Shown piece after piece: positions 32,869 through 40,770 of a DNA stretch of 64,000 bases. Within the stretch, counting starts at the first letter, position 1, and every line of letters starts with the position of its first letter. Both the position numbers and the translations under genes were made by a program. The notes under the pieces are model-generated. The model did no database searches and was not told the DNA's origin. It saw only the letters and a list, made by a program, of their open reading frames with translations. This stretch comes from Nocardia farcinica (GTDB lineage: Bacteria; Actinomycetota; Actinomycetes; Mycobacteriales; Mycobacteriaceae): contig NZ_LN868938.1 of the NCBI RefSeq assembly GCF_001182745.1, positions 186,001-250,000 on the forward strand. Direction: 5' to 3'.

Positions 32869-33327
32869 TCACTCGGCGGTGACGGGCTCTGCGGGTCGGG
32901 CTCCATCGGTCAACGCCCATTCGATCTGGTCGATGGCCTGCTGTGCGTGCTCGAGGGAGAAGACGGCGACCCGGCCGTCCGGGGTGTCCAGGCACCACAG
33001 GCCGTAGCGGGGGGTGCCGGGCAGGTAGCGGCTGACGGTGTACCGGTGGTTGCAGGCGTGCCACACCTGGGTGGACAGGGTCGGCCGCAGCCTGGTCGCG
33101 TCGTGGGTGATGACGTCGCGGACGGTGGGGGCGGCACCGTCGAAGGTGGCCGCGAACGCGTCCTGGGCGGCGTCGTGCAGGCGTTCGAGGACGGCGCGCG
33201 TGTCGTCCCAGGCCGCCCAGGGCGGAGTGAAGTAGGTGGGTTCATCGGCCAGGTGCGCCGCGAGCGCGTCATCGCTCGCGGCGACGAGGTGCGCGGCGGC
33301 GATCTGGGCGGGGGTGTAGGCGGTCAT
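32869..33327 (-). CDS. Small phage protein, 152 aa
   Basis: ATG (MTAYTPAQIAAAHLVAASDDAL) preceded by a start box CGGAAGGACCGGAC and by a variant hairpin TGGGG-ACCAAG-CCCCA. Residues 90-140 (YTVSRYLPGTPRYGLWCLDTPDGRVAVFSLEHA) look like a small beta domain. Function unknown. Confidence 0.75.
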   Translation of the reverse strand: MTAYTPAQIAAAHLVAASDDALAAHLADEPTYFTPPWAAWDDTRAVLERLHDAAQDAFAATFDGAAPTVRDVITHDATRLRPTLSTQVWHACNHRYTVSRYLPGTPRYGLWCLDTPDGRVAVFSLEHAQQAIDQIEWALTDGARPAEPVTAE

Positions 33328-33446
33328 GTCCGGTCCTTCCGGGGCGGGTGGGGCTTGGTCCCCAGGGCAAGGGCCGCCGCGGGGTGGCGGCGGCGGTCCG
33401 TCGTGCGGGGGGTGGGGCCCGCCCCGTGGTGAGGCGGGCCGGTGGG

Positions 33447-33590
33447 TCAGGCGACCTCGGCGGGGGCGTCGGCCCAGAGGCAGACGGTGACCCGCTCGCC
33501 GGTGCGGGTGTCGCGCCAGGTGGTGCACTCCTCGTGCCCGCAGGTGGGGCGGGGGTCGGTGGTGAGGGTGGGGGTCCACTGGTCGGTCAT
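33447..33590 (-). CDS. Tiny Cys/His protein, 47 aa
   Basis: MTDQWTPTLTTDPRPTCGHE to TVCLWADAPAEVA, with CGHEECTTW and a third Cys: a possible zinc knuckle. The ATG is set by a perfect copy of the promoter-hairpin-start-box cassette directly upstream, which is strong evidence that this very short frame is expressed. Confidence 0.75.
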   Translation of the reverse strand: MTDQWTPTLTTDPRPTCGHEECTTWRDTRTGERVTVCLWADAPAEVA

Positions 33591-33667
33591 GTCCGGCTCC
33601 TTCCGGGTGGGTGAGGGCTTGTCCCTCTGACATCACTAACTATACACACACACGCGCAGTCGTGCAA
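33591..33667 (-). promoter_or_regulatory. Promoter-hairpin-start-box cassette, copy 3
   Basis: Read leftward: -35 TTGCAC (33667-33662), 17-bp spacer ending GTGTGTGTG, -10 TATAGT (33644-33639), hairpin GAGGG-ACAAG-CCCTC, then CACCCACCCGGAAGGAGCCGGAC and the ATG at 33590. Nearly identical to copy 1 on the other strand 12 kb away. Confidence 0.85.
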
Positions 33668-33671
33668 GGGG

Positions 33672-33965
33672 TTATTCCAGATCCCCCCGAGCCAGCAGTC
33701 CGGTCACCTGCGACGCCGCCAACGCCAGCCCCGGCGCCCACCACCACGGCACGCCGGCCGCCCACGCTGCGGGCAGCGCCAGCGCGGCGGCGACCCACAC
33801 CGACATGCACCACGGGCAGAACATCAGGAACGTCACCGCCGACTCACCGCCGCGCCGGGCGAGCACGGCATCCCGCAGCGGGGCGGTGAGCTTGTCGGTG
33901 GTGATCAGGCGGGTGAGGCGGGCGACGGTGAGGGTGTAGACGACGAGAGCGACGACAGTGAGCAT
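33672..33965 (-). CDS. DUF1360-type membrane protein, 97 aa
   Basis: MLTVVALVVYTLTVARLTRL, then TTDKLTAPLRDAV...GESAVTFLMFCPWCMSVWVAA: the RL...D.....R and FL..CPWC.S.WV.A pattern of DUF1360 proteins, found in spores and many actinophages. Three hydrophobic segments. Function unknown. Confidence 0.75.
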   Translation of the reverse strand: MLTVVALVVYTLTVARLTRLITTDKLTAPLRDAVLARRGGESAVTFLMFCPWCMSVWVAAALALPAAWAAGVPWWWAPGLALAASQVTGLLARGDLE

Positions 33966-34000
33966 GGCGCGGACGGTAGAGACCGCCCGCGCAGCCCGAG

Positions 34001-34495
34001 TCAGCGTCGGCCCCAGCGGGCCATCTCCAGCAGCTCGACGTAGCGGGCCGCCGACACGGTGACCTCCACCGGCGTCGCGCCCCGGTAGGTGATCCGCTCG
34101 TCGCCGTCGCCGAGCGCGGCGATGGTCGCGGCCGCGTCGACGGCATCGGGCGAGGGCCGGTGTTCGAGGCAGTCGCAGGCGCTCACTGCGCAGGCGGCCG
34201 GGGCGGCACGGTGCCACGTCTCGGTGGTGATGTGGCCGCAGTCGCTGCACAGCTCGACGCGCTCGCCGGTGGGGGTGACCTCGCTGCGGTAGGCGGTGAT
34301 CTCGATTTCCTGGCAGTCGCGGCGGATGAGCCGGAGCTTGGCGAGGTCGAGGCTCGGGGTCACGACGTACTCGTAACCGCGCCGCAGCGGGTCGCTGCCG
34401 GAGTAGGTGACGATGTCGCCGACGTGCAGCAGCTTGCCGGTGCGGCGCGGGCGCAGACGCTGGTTCATCAGCTCGGACAAGGGGATGGAAAGCAT
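34001..34495 (-). CDS. Phage protein with Cys-rich middle, 164 aa
   Basis: ATG (MLSIPLSELMNQRLRPRRTG) after a GGAAGGACCGGAC box and a variant hairpin GACGG-ACTACG-CCGTC. Contains a small-barrel-like start (GKLLHVGDIVTYSGSDPLRRG) and Cys residues (CSDCGHITTE, CAVSACDCLEH) suited to zinc binding. Unknown function. Confidence 0.75.
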   Translation of the reverse strand: MLSIPLSELMNQRLRPRRTGKLLHVGDIVTYSGSDPLRRGYEYVVTPSLDLAKLRLIRRDCQEIEITAYRSEVTPTGERVELCSDCGHITTETWHRAAPAACAVSACDCLEHRPSPDAVDAAATIAALGDGDERITYRGATPVEVTVSAARYVELLEMARWGRR

Positions 34496-34578
34496 GTCCG
34501 GTCCTTCCGGTGGGTGGTGACGGCGTAGTCCGTCGTGCAAGGGAGGGGCCGCCCGGCGGGGGCGGCCCCTGGGTGGAA

Positions 34579-34779
34579 TCAGGCGGCGGGGGCGATGAGG
34601 ACCAGGCCGATCCCCTTGCTTCCGTAGTACGCGGCCAGCTCCTCGGCCTCGACGGCGTCGAAAGTCATGATGTCGTCGCGGCCGTCGAAGAAACGGAGGG
34701 TCCAGGCGGCGGTGGTCTCGATCGCGAGCGCGGCCAGCACGGCGTCGTCGCTGGCGGGGGTGATGGTGGTGTCGTTCAT
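34579..34779 (-). CDS. Small phage protein, 66 aa
   Basis: MNDTTITPASDDAVLAALAI to LVLIAPAA; one beta-hairpin plus helix (MTFDAVEAEELAAYYGSKG). Start fixed by cassette copy 4. Function unknown. Confidence 0.75.
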   Translation of the reverse strand: MNDTTITPASDDAVLAALAIETTAAWTLRFFDGRDDIMTFDAVEAEELAAYYGSKGIGLVLIAPAA

Positions 34780-34855
34780 GTCCGGCTCCTCCGGTTCGGT
34801 GAGGGCTTCTCCCTCTGACACCTCTAACGATACACACACACGTGCAGGCGCGCAA
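34780..34855 (-). promoter_or_regulatory. Promoter-hairpin-start-box cassette, copy 4
   Basis: Leftward: -35 TTGCGC (34855-34850), 17-bp spacer ending GTGTGTG, -10 TATCGT (34832-34827), hairpin GAGGG-AGAAG-CCCTC, then ACCGGAGGAGCCGGAC and the ATG at 34779. It starts only a few bases after the terminase stop at 34861. Confidence 0.85.
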
Positions 34856-34860
34856 GTGGT

Positions 34861-36450
34861 TCAGGAACCCAATCCGGACGGCATCTCACCCCAGCTACCG
34901 GTCCCGTCCGCCAACGTGACACCTCCACCGCCGGACAGCACGTCATAGGCGATCGTCGCGGCAGCCACCCGGTCGGGCTGGTGCTGACCCTCCTGCCAGC
35001 GGATCGCGTGCGCCTCCATCGTCGCCAGCCGGTGCCCGACCACCCGGCACCCGCCGGTGCCCACCGCGTGCCGCAGCCCTGCCGACCGCACCAGCGCGTT
35101 CCCGCTGGCGGTCCACGGCGTCACCAGGAACGGCGGCGCCGCGGGCACCCGCACCCCCTCGACGTGCCCCCCGCTGGCGGCGGCCTCCACCACCAGATCC
35201 TCGTACGCGCGGGCGATCATGGCCGCGTACGTCGTCGGCGCGCTGTATGCCTCGAACACCACCTCCGTCGCGCCGTAGGCCAGCGCCAGCAGGCACGCGC
35301 GCCGCGGCCACTGCACAGACGACATCTGCCCCGACGCGTCCTCGGACAGGACCACCGTGCCGTCCCCCGCGAGCCCGGCCGCGATGAGGCCGGCCTCATC
35401 GCCCTTGCCGGTCTCGGCCGGGTCGATCGCGACCAGGCGCCGGTACAAGGCCGGCTCAGCGGCGAGCCGGTAGGTGTCGAACCAGGCTTGGGAGAACAAC
35501 GCGCCGCCGAGCGGGTACGGGCTGCCGAGATACAGGGCACTCCACACGCGCGGACCCACGGCGCGTTCGATGCGCCGCCAGTCCTCGACGGTGCGCCCGC
35601 GCGCGGACACCAGCGGCTCGCCCTCGGGCCGGCCGAGCGCGTCGGGCACACCGCGGGTCGCGACGGCGGGGATGTTGATGTGCGTCCATTCCCGCTCGGC
35701 GGGGGGGAGCTTGGCGTCCTCGGCGAGCAGGAACCCCGCCAGGTCGTTTTCGTGCCAGCGGGTTTGGATCAGGATGATCGGCGCGCCCGGCGCGAGGCGG
35801 GTGGTGAGGTCACCTTGGAATCCGGCGATCACCTTGGCGCGCTCGGTGGGGGAGTCGGCGGCGGCCATGCCCTTGAGCGGGTCGTCGATGACGAGCATGT
35901 CGCAGGGGCGGCCGGTGATCGTGCCGCCCATGCCGACCGCGACGACACCGCCCCGGTGGCCCCTGATCTGCCAGTTGCCCGCGGCGAACCGGTCGCTGGC
36001 CAGCGCCAGGCCGAGGCGGTCGGGAAGCGGTACCCCGGTCAGGGGGTCGCGGGCGCCGGTGCCGTAGGCGGTGATGATGTTGCGGGCGGTCTGGGCCGCT
36101 TGCCGTGCCAGGTCTTCGGAGTAGGAGGCGAGCAGGATACGGGTGTCGGGGTTGCGCTGGAGCTGGCGCAGCACCGTCCACACCGAAACGAGTGTGCTCT
36201 TGCCCTCCTGCGGCGGGCACGTGATCAGCAGCCGCGCACCGCGGGTTGTGGTGGCCTGCTCGAGGTGTTCGGCGATCAGCTCGATCGCGGGGGTGATGTT
36301 GTATCCGGGGTCTATCTGCCGCGCGAGTTCGGCCGGGTTCGCGCACGCGGTCAGCGCGGCGCGCCGGGTCATGGCCTGTCGGGCCCAGGCGGTGAACGCC
36401 GCCCGCTGCTGCTCAGGTAGGCGGGCGGCGCGCTCCCAGATATCGGTCAC
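34861..36450 (-). CDS. terL: Terminase large subunit, 529 aa
   Basis: ATPase domain with Walker A-like PPQEGKST (residues 79-86) and Walker B MLVIDDP (185-191), then the RNase H-like nuclease domain beginning at LVAIDPAETGKGDEAGLI. Packages DNA into the procapsid. GTG start eight bases after the preceding HTH gene. Length matches actinophage TerL (about 500-560). Confidence 0.93.
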   Translation of the reverse strand: MTDIWERAARLPEQQRAAFTAWARQAMTRRAALTACANPAELARQIDPGYNITPAIELIAEHLEQATTTRGARLLITCPPQEGKSTLVSVWTVLRQLQRNPDTRILLASYSEDLARQAAQTARNIITAYGTGARDPLTGVPLPDRLGLALASDRFAAGNWQIRGHRGGVVAVGMGGTITGRPCDMLVIDDPLKGMAAADSPTERAKVIAGFQGDLTTRLAPGAPIILIQTRWHENDLAGFLLAEDAKLPPAEREWTHINIPAVATRGVPDALGRPEGEPLVSARGRTVEDWRRIERAVGPRVWSALYLGSPYPLGGALFSQAWFDTYRLAAEPALYRRLVAIDPAETGKGDEAGLIAAGLAGDGTVVLSEDASGQMSSVQWPRRACLLALAYGATEVVFEAYSAPTTYAAMIARAYEDLVVEAAASGGHVEGVRVPAAPPFLVTPWTASGNALVRSAGLRHAVGTGGCRVVGHRLATMEAHAIRWQEGQHQPDRVAAATIAYDVLSGGGGVTLADGTGSWGEMPSGLGS

Positions 36451-36457
36451 CGGGCAC

Positions 36458-36820
36458 CTACTCGATGTCTTCCGGGTAACGCGGCACGATGTTGCCGGCG
36501 GCGCGGCGGGCGGCGGCGACGATGCTCAGCCACAGGCCGGGCAGCGGTTCGGTGTCGGATGGTCCGCGCCAGACGCGCACGATGTGGGGGCCGGCGACGG
36601 TGGCTGCTTCCTCGGCGAGCTTCTGCACGCGGTCATCGAACTCGCTGCGTAGGCGGTCTACGTCGTTCCATACGCCATCGGGGATCGCGTCGCGGCCATT
36701 CTCCCACCGCTGGTAGGAGGTGACTTTGACCCTGAGCACGGCGGCCATTTCCTCGCGGCTGAGCCCGAGCTCGGTTCGGGCGAGCAGCATTTCCGCGCCG
36801 CGGCCGTACTCGTACGCCAT
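36458..36820 (-). CDS. XRE-type HTH protein, 120 aa
   Basis: ATG chosen at MAYEYGRGAEMLLARTELG with AAAGGGACGAT upstream; an in-frame ATG 36 codons earlier adds only a Pro/His-rich segment. HTH at about residues 13-45 (LSREEMAAVLRVKVTSYQRWENG). The rest is helical with PLPGLWLSIVAAARRAAG. Immediately precedes terL; may be a regulator or a packaging helper. Confidence 0.7.
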   Translation of the reverse strand: MAYEYGRGAEMLLARTELGLSREEMAAVLRVKVTSYQRWENGRDAIPDGVWNDVDRLRSEFDDRVQKLAEEAATVAGPHIVRVWRGPSDTEPLPGLWLSIVAAARRAAGNIVPRYPEDIE

Positions 36821-36924
36821 ATCGTCCCTTTCGGCCAGCACCCCCGCCAGGGTTGGGGGGTGGTGGCCCCAATGGTGGCACGCGGGAGCGCGCCGCCACT
36901 GGGGCAGGGACGCCGCTGGGGCGG

Positions 36925-37266
36925 TCATGCCGCCACGTGGTGGACGTAGAGCAGCCAGTACGGGGACACGCGGACGGTCATGTCCTCGGTGAGGTCGGCG
37001 GCGGTGGACTGGCGCACCACCTCGACGGCGTCGGCGGCGCAGTCGCCGCACACCATCTGCTCGGTCTGGCCGTCCTCGGTGTCGACCCAGGTGACCGACG
37101 CGGCAGCGGGGTGGGTGCAGCCGTCGTGCTCGCACCACGAGCCGGTGAAGTAGTCGCCGGTCTCGACGGTGATGGTGACGTCGGCGGCGGCCAGCTCGGA
37201 GAGGTTGAGGGCGGCGACGATGGTGGCGCGGGCGGGGGCGGTGCTGCGGGCGGTGTAGGTGGTCAT
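36925..37266 (-). CDS. Small phage protein with zinc-site Cys, 113 aa
   Basis: MTTYTARSTAPARATIVAAL; CEHDGCTHPAAASVTW and CGDCA supply four Cys and a His in a C-x4-C-x-H...C-x2-C layout. Start set by cassette copy 5. Function unknown. Confidence 0.78.
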   Translation of the reverse strand: MTTYTARSTAPARATIVAALNLSELAAADVTITVETGDYFTGSWCEHDGCTHPAAASVTWVDTEDGQTEQMVCGDCAADAVEVVRQSTAADLTEDMTVRVSPYWLLYVHHVAA

Positions 37267-37343
37267 GTCCGGCTCCTTCCGGGTGGGTGAGGGCTTCTCC
37301 CTCTGACACCCACAACTATACACACACACGTGCAGGCGCGCAA
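37267..37343 (-). promoter_or_regulatory. Promoter-hairpin-start-box cassette, copy 5
   Basis: Leftward: -35 TTGCGC (37343-37338), 17-bp spacer ending GTGTGTGTG, -10 TATAGT (37320-37315), hairpin GAGGG-AGAAG-CCCTC, CACCCACCCGGAAGGAGCCGG box, ATG at 37266. Confidence 0.85.
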
Positions 37344-37405
37344 GGGGGTGCCCGCGCCAATGTGTAGCGGGCCGGGGTGCAACACCCCGGCCCGCCCGCG
37401 ACCAG

Positions 37406-37627
37406 CTAGAACGGCCCCCAGTGCACGCCGCGATCCCACGCCGCCGACACCTGGTCCTCGGTGGCACCGGCCGCGCGAGCGGCCTGCTCGGCGGCGGCCT
37501 GCTCGGCGCTCGGCTCGCCGGTGTGGTCGCCGTCCTCGTAGGCGGCGCGCCACCGCGCGGCCACCCGCTGCACCTGCGACAGCGCCACCGCCAGCGCGAC
37601 GGGATCGACATGGGTCAGGGTCTGCAT
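37406..37627 (-). CDS. Small helical protein, 73 aa
   Basis: MQTLTHVDPVALAVALSQVQ to WDRGVHWGPF; Ala-rich helices. A hairpin GCGAGGG-ATTGAG-CCCTCGC and a GGAAGGAGCCGGAC box precede the ATG but no -10 is visible, so it is expressed from an upstream promoter while keeping the leader. Confidence 0.72.
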   Translation of the reverse strand: MQTLTHVDPVALAVALSQVQRVAARWRAAYEDGDHTGEPSAEQAAAEQAARAAGATEDQVSAAWDRGVHWGPF

Positions 37628-37680
37628 GTCCGGCTCCTTCCGGGTGCGGCGAGGGCTCAATCCCTCGCCGGGGTGATCGG

Positions 37681-37797
37681 TTACAGCAGGGCCAGCGCCA
37701 CCGCGCCAGCCGCGACGAGCAGCACCCACGCCACCCACACCACCAGCCCGGACCGGGGCGACAGCGGGGGAGGGGTTGCGCGGTGGCGGCCCGTCAT
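37681..37797 (-). CDS. Tiny membrane protein, 38 aa
   Basis: MTGRHRATPPPLSPRSGLVV then a single hydrophobic helix to the end (VAWVLLVAAGAVALALL). ATG overlaps the previous stop (ATGA). Expression is supported by the coupling. Confidence 0.65.
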   Translation of the reverse strand: MTGRHRATPPPLSPRSGLVVWVAWVLLVAAGAVALALL

Positions 37798-38054
37798 GCG
37801 ATCGAGGGATCGAGGCGGCGCGTCAGCTCGGCGATGTCGTCGGCCAGCCGCGCCCTGATCTCCGGGGTCAACGGGAAGTGCAGGTAGTAGTGCGCGGGAA
37901 TGCGCGGCTGCCTGCGCTCCAGGTCTCGCGCCGTGTCGTGGGCTTCGACCTCCAGGGCGAAGGGGATAAAGACCAGCGGCTGGCGGGGCGGGATCACGAT
38001 CCACCGCCAGTCCTTCCCGGTGCGGATGGGGGCGACGATCGACTTCGGTTTCAC
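37794..38054 (-). CDS. Small phage protein, 86 aa
   Basis: GTG start (VKPKSIVAPIRTGKDWRW) overlapping the stop of the upstream 38-aa gene. Contains WRWIVIPPRQPLVFIPFALE and RLADDIAELTRRLDPSIA. Function unknown. Confidence 0.7.
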   Translation of the reverse strand: MKPKSIVAPIRTGKDWRWIVIPPRQPLVFIPFALEVEAHDTARDLERRQPRIPAHYYLHFPLTPEIRARLADDIAELTRRLDPSIA

Positions 38055-38167
38055 ACCCCCACCCCCGTGGTGAGCACCCAGCCAAGCGGCCAGATCGCGA
38101 GCATCGTGAGGGAGGGCAGCAGCAAGGCGGCAGCAAAGCTGTCGGTGGCCCGACGTAGGGTTTTCAA
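38051..38167 (-). CDS. Tiny membrane protein, TTG start, 38 aa
   Basis: LKTLRRATDSFAAALLLPSL then a hydrophobic helix to VLTTGVGV. TTG is accepted because the start box CCGGAAGGAGCCGGAA of cassette copy 6 abuts it. Coupled to the next gene by overlap. Confidence 0.65.
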   Translation of the reverse strand: MKTLRRATDSFAAALLLPSLTMLAIWPLGWVLTTGVGV

Positions 38168-38245
38168 TTCCGGCTCCTTCCGGGTGGGTGAGGGCGCAAT
38201 CCCTCGAACACCCCCTACTGTACACACACATGCATGGCTGGTCAA
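38168..38245 (-). promoter_or_regulatory. Promoter-hairpin-start-box cassette, copy 6
   Basis: Leftward: -35 TTGACC (38245-38240), 17-bp spacer ending TGTGTGTG, -10 TACAGT (38222-38217), hairpin GAGGG-ATTGCG-CCCTC, CACCCACCCGGAAGGAGCCGG box, TTG at 38167. The -35 overlaps the last codons of the upstream gene. Confidence 0.82.
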
Positions 38246-38436
38246 CGGTATCGCTCCATCCCCGGCAGAACCGGCGTCGCCTCGTCTCGCTGCTGACGGC
38301 AGCTCACGCACAGCCGGTCACGCGGCACCGGAAAACCGGGGTCGAACGGGGCGCGGCAGACGCGGCAGTCCATCAGCACCCGCGGCCCATACCGGCCGAC
38401 CCGGTACCGCGACGGGATCGGACGCCGGCCGGTCAC
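38242..38436 (-). CDS. Small zinc-ribbon-like protein, 64 aa
   Basis: GTG start coupled to the terminase small subunit stop. MDCRVCRAPFDPGFPVPRDRLCVSCRQQR has two C-x2-C pairs spaced as in zinc ribbons. Arg-rich. Possibly nucleic-acid binding. Confidence 0.7.
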   Translation of the reverse strand: MTGRRPIPSRYRVGRYGPRVLMDCRVCRAPFDPGFPVPRDRLCVSCRQQRDEATPVLPGMERYR

Positions 38437-38981
38437 GGCGGGCTGTCCTCGGTCGCCACCACCTCACCGTCAACCACATCACCCGGCGCGACGGCGGGCG
38501 GGTCTTGCATCAGCGCGGTGAACTCGGCCTTGAGCTGGTCGAGGGTGGCGGCGTCACCGGTGTTGAACTGCTGGTTCACGGTGATGCCCGGTCCGGCCAA
38601 GCCGTGGATGGTCAGCATGCGGCCGTAGGCGCGGTCAGCGACGCGGGCGCCCTTCTCGAATTGGTCGAGGTCGCCGACGCTGCGGCCCTCCAGCATCATC
38701 GCGATCCCGTGCCGCCACATCAGCTCGGCGCGGGCGGCCAGGCGGGGGCGCAGGTGCTCGGCCGACTCGGTGGCCGCGCGTTTGAACGCCGCGTTGACCG
38801 CGTATCGGGCCGCCGACCCGGACCCGTAGCCCAGCCGCTCGGCGATCTCGGCGTAGCTGAAGCCCTGCACCGACAGGTCCATCGCGGCCTGGTGGCGTGC
38901 CATCGTCGCCGGTGAGGTCACCGAGTTACCCGCGGACTTGCCCCGGCGCTTCTTCGCGCCCGGCTTCTTCGGTGTCGGCAT
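38433..38981 (-). CDS. terS: Terminase small subunit-like protein, 182 aa
   Basis: ATG at MPTPKKPGAKKRRGKSAGNS (a longer frame adds 18 residues). Residues about 25-65 hold an HTH typical of small terminases (DLSVQGFSYAEIAERLGYGSGSAARYAVNAAF); the rest is a helical oligomerisation region and an acidic tail. Should recognise the packaging site and load TerL, which is 2 kb downstream. Confidence 0.65.
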   Translation of the reverse strand: MPTPKKPGAKKRRGKSAGNSVTSPATMARHQAAMDLSVQGFSYAEIAERLGYGSGSAARYAVNAAFKRAATESAEHLRPRLAARAELMWRHGIAMMLEGRSVGDLDQFEKGARVADRAYGRMLTIHGLAGPGITVNQQFNTGDAATLDQLKAEFTALMQDPPAVAPGDVVDGEVVATEDSPP

Positions 38982-39315
38982 CAGACGGCCCCGCCCCGGT
39001 AGCTGGTGTGGTTGCCCATGCGGGCAGGGTGCCAACCTGGGGTGAAGCCAGCACGTAGGCGATGAGCGCCGCGAACGCGGGAGCCTGCTCGGCGCGGCGC
39101 CGGTGCTCGGCCGTGGCCAGGTGCGCGGGGTCGGTCCGCGCGCAACGCCATTCCCGCGAGGGCATCAACACGCATTCGTCCTCGGCCAGCAGCTTCCAGT
39201 GCTCGCGGACGCGCAGTCCGCCCGCGAGGTACCGCCGCGCCGCCGACCGCTTCCAGGCGCGGAACTTCATGCGGGGGAAGTAGTACGGGGTGCGGGGCGT
39301 CTGTCCCCGGCTCAC
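38926..39315 (-). CDS. Phage protein upstream of terS, 129 aa
   Basis: GTG start (VSRGQTPRTPYYFPRMKF) coupled by GTGA overlap to the preceding 54-aa gene. Basic N-terminus, helical middle, acidic C-terminus overlapping the terS start by 56 bases in another frame. No motif recognised. Confidence 0.6.
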   Translation of the reverse strand: MSRGQTPRTPYYFPRMKFRAWKRSAARRYLAGGLRVREHWKLLAEDECVLMPSREWRCARTDPAHLATAEHRRRAEQAPAFAALIAYVLASPQVGTLPAWATTPATGAGPSDADTEEAGREEAPGQVRG

Positions 39316-39476
39316 GATGCCCTCACTTCCTCGAGCAGGAGCCTGGACCGCGCGCCGGTCCAGGCCAGCCGGTCGGAGAAATCGGCCGAGCAGTACTTGC
39401 AGTTGCAACCGACCTCGTGCGTGCGCGGGTACGCGCCGCGGTCGGTGCACTCCTGGTACTTGTCCCACCACGCCAC
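39312..39476 (-). CDS. Small Cys-containing protein, 54 aa
   Basis: GTG start with GGAGGT eight bases upstream: VAWWDKYQECTDRGAYPRTH to LEEVRAS, with C-x-C-x2-C (GCNCKYCSADF), a likely metal site. Coupled to the following gene. Function unknown. Confidence 0.65.
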   Translation of the reverse strand: MAWWDKYQECTDRGAYPRTHEVGCNCKYCSADFSDRLAWTGARSRLLLEEVRAS

Positions 39477-39497
39477 CGGGCTACACCTCCCGGGTGT

Positions 39498-39749
39498 TCA
39501 CCGCGACCACCGCCACAGCAGCGCGCCGAGACCAGCGCCCCCGGCCACGATGCACGCGAACGCGGTTGCGACGGAGCCGATCAGCGGCGGCAGCACCGCC
39601 CACACCACCATCCACAGCACGGCCCCGGCGGTGATGCCGGCGAGCACGCACACGGGCAGCAGGGCGGCGAGCAGGAACGTGGTGGGCAGGGCGCGGCGGC
39701 GTGCCTGCGGGGGGTGGATGCGGGTGGGGGCGGCGGTCACCACGTCCAC
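39498..39749 (-). CDS. Two-helix membrane protein, 83 aa
   Basis: GTG start (VDVVTAAPTRIHPPQARRR), then two or three hydrophobic segments (TTFLLAALLPVCVLAGI; VLWMVVWAVLPPLIG; ATAFACIVAGGAGLG). Size suits a holin or exclusion-type membrane protein, but the location in the early region argues for another role. Confidence 0.65.
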   Translation of the reverse strand: MDVVTAAPTRIHPPQARRRALPTTFLLAALLPVCVLAGITAGAVLWMVVWAVLPPLIGSVATAFACIVAGGAGLGALLWRWSR

Positions 39750-39841
39750 ACCTCGAGCGGGGTGGTGTATCGGGGCGTGGGCTGTTCGAGGGTGCGGATG
39801 GGGTAGTGCATCAGCAGCTCGAGGAGGGCGAGCAGAGACAT
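39737..39841 (-). CDS. Tiny protein, 34 aa
   Basis: MSLLALLELLMHYPIRTLEQ to LEVWTW with AGAAGGACTGACCC before the ATG; stop overlaps the next gene's start. Coupling and ribosome-binding site are the only support. Confidence 0.5.
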   Translation of the reverse strand: MSLLALLELLMHYPIRTLEQPTPRYTTPLEVWTW

Positions 39842-39844
39842 GGG

Positions 39845-40456
39845 TCAGTCCTTCTGGGGGTGGTTGGGATCAGCGGAAGTCGCGGGCCGGACGTGGTTTT
39901 CGATCCACGCCAGTGGGACGGGGCGCAGGCCGTGGGCGTCGACGCCGACGTGGATCTGACGGCCGCGGATCGGCAGGGGTGAGTGGGTGTGCCCGTGCAG
40001 AAGCCATTGCCCGGTGTCGGGCATCCGCCATTCGGGGTAGCGGATTTCGGGGGTGTGGTCGCCGTCCGGGTCGTCGCGGAATGGGAAGTGCGACAGCAGT
40101 ACCCGGTGGCCGTTGATGCGGCGCACCGCGGTCTGCTGCACGCTGGCGAACGCCTCGAGGTACACGCGCTGTTCGCGGTGTGCTTCTCGGTGCATGGGGT
40201 GGCAGCCGTCGTGGTTGCCGGTGACCAGGTGCTTGATGCCGGGTCGGCCGAGGATCCATTGCAGGGCGGCGGCTTCGGCGCGGTGGCCGCCGAGGGAGAT
40301 GTCGCCGAGCACCCACACCTGATCGCGGGGGCCGATGAGGCGGTCCCAGGACTCGGCCAACGCTTGGTCGTGGTCGGCGACGTCACGGAACGCGCGCGAC
40401 CGCGCGACGTTGGTGTGGCCGATGTGCAGGTCGCTGGTGAACCACACCGCGCTCAC
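39845..40456 (-). CDS. Calcineurin-like metallophosphoesterase, 203 aa
   Basis: All dinuclear-metal motifs are present in order: SDLHIGH (residues 8-14), GDISLGG (about 51), TGNHDG (about 79), LSHFPF (about 120) and HGHTHS (about 154). GTG start coupled to the upstream stop. Family members hydrolyse phosphodiesters or cyclic nucleotides/dinucleotides; a phage copy may remove host signalling nucleotides or act in DNA/RNA processing. Substrate unknown. Confidence 0.85.
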   Translation of the reverse strand: MSAVWFTSDLHIGHTNVARSRAFRDVADHDQALAESWDRLIGPRDQVWVLGDISLGGHRAEAAALQWILGRPGIKHLVTGNHDGCHPMHREAHREQRVYLEAFASVQQTAVRRINGHRVLLSHFPFRDDPDGDHTPEIRYPEWRMPDTGQWLLHGHTHSPLPIRGRQIHVGVDAHGLRPVPLAWIENHVRPATSADPNHPQKD

Positions 40457-40746
40457 GGCCGGGCTCCGCTGGGGTGCGGGTGCTCTGCGAGCAGGCGGGT
40501 CGCTTCGTCCAGGCGCTGGTATTTCTCGGCCGTGGTGTGCCCGTCCCACGTGTTGGTGGCGTGGGGGACGTGCGCGAACAGGTCCATGTCGTGTTCGGCG
40601 ATGTGCCAGCAGGCTTGGCCGGTGGCGAGTTCGATGGTGACGACGGGCCAGTCCGGGGCCAGCGGGTCGGTGGAGATGGTGGCCGGGTAGATGGCGGCCA
40701 GGTGCGCGATGAGGTGAGCGCGTTCGCGGTACAGCTCGATGCTCAT
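40453..40746 (-). CDS. Small phage protein, 97 aa
   Basis: MSIELYRERAHLIAHLAAIY...; contains DWPVVTIELATGQACWHIAEHDMDLFAHV, a compact alpha/beta pattern often found in actinophage early regions. Overlaps the phosphoesterase start. Function unknown. Confidence 0.7.
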   Translation of the reverse strand: MSIELYRERAHLIAHLAAIYPATISTDPLAPDWPVVTIELATGQACWHIAEHDMDLFAHVPHATNTWDGHTTAEKYQRLDEATRLLAEHPHPSGARP

Positions 40747-40770
40747 GCGGTGCGCTCCGCTTCGATCGTG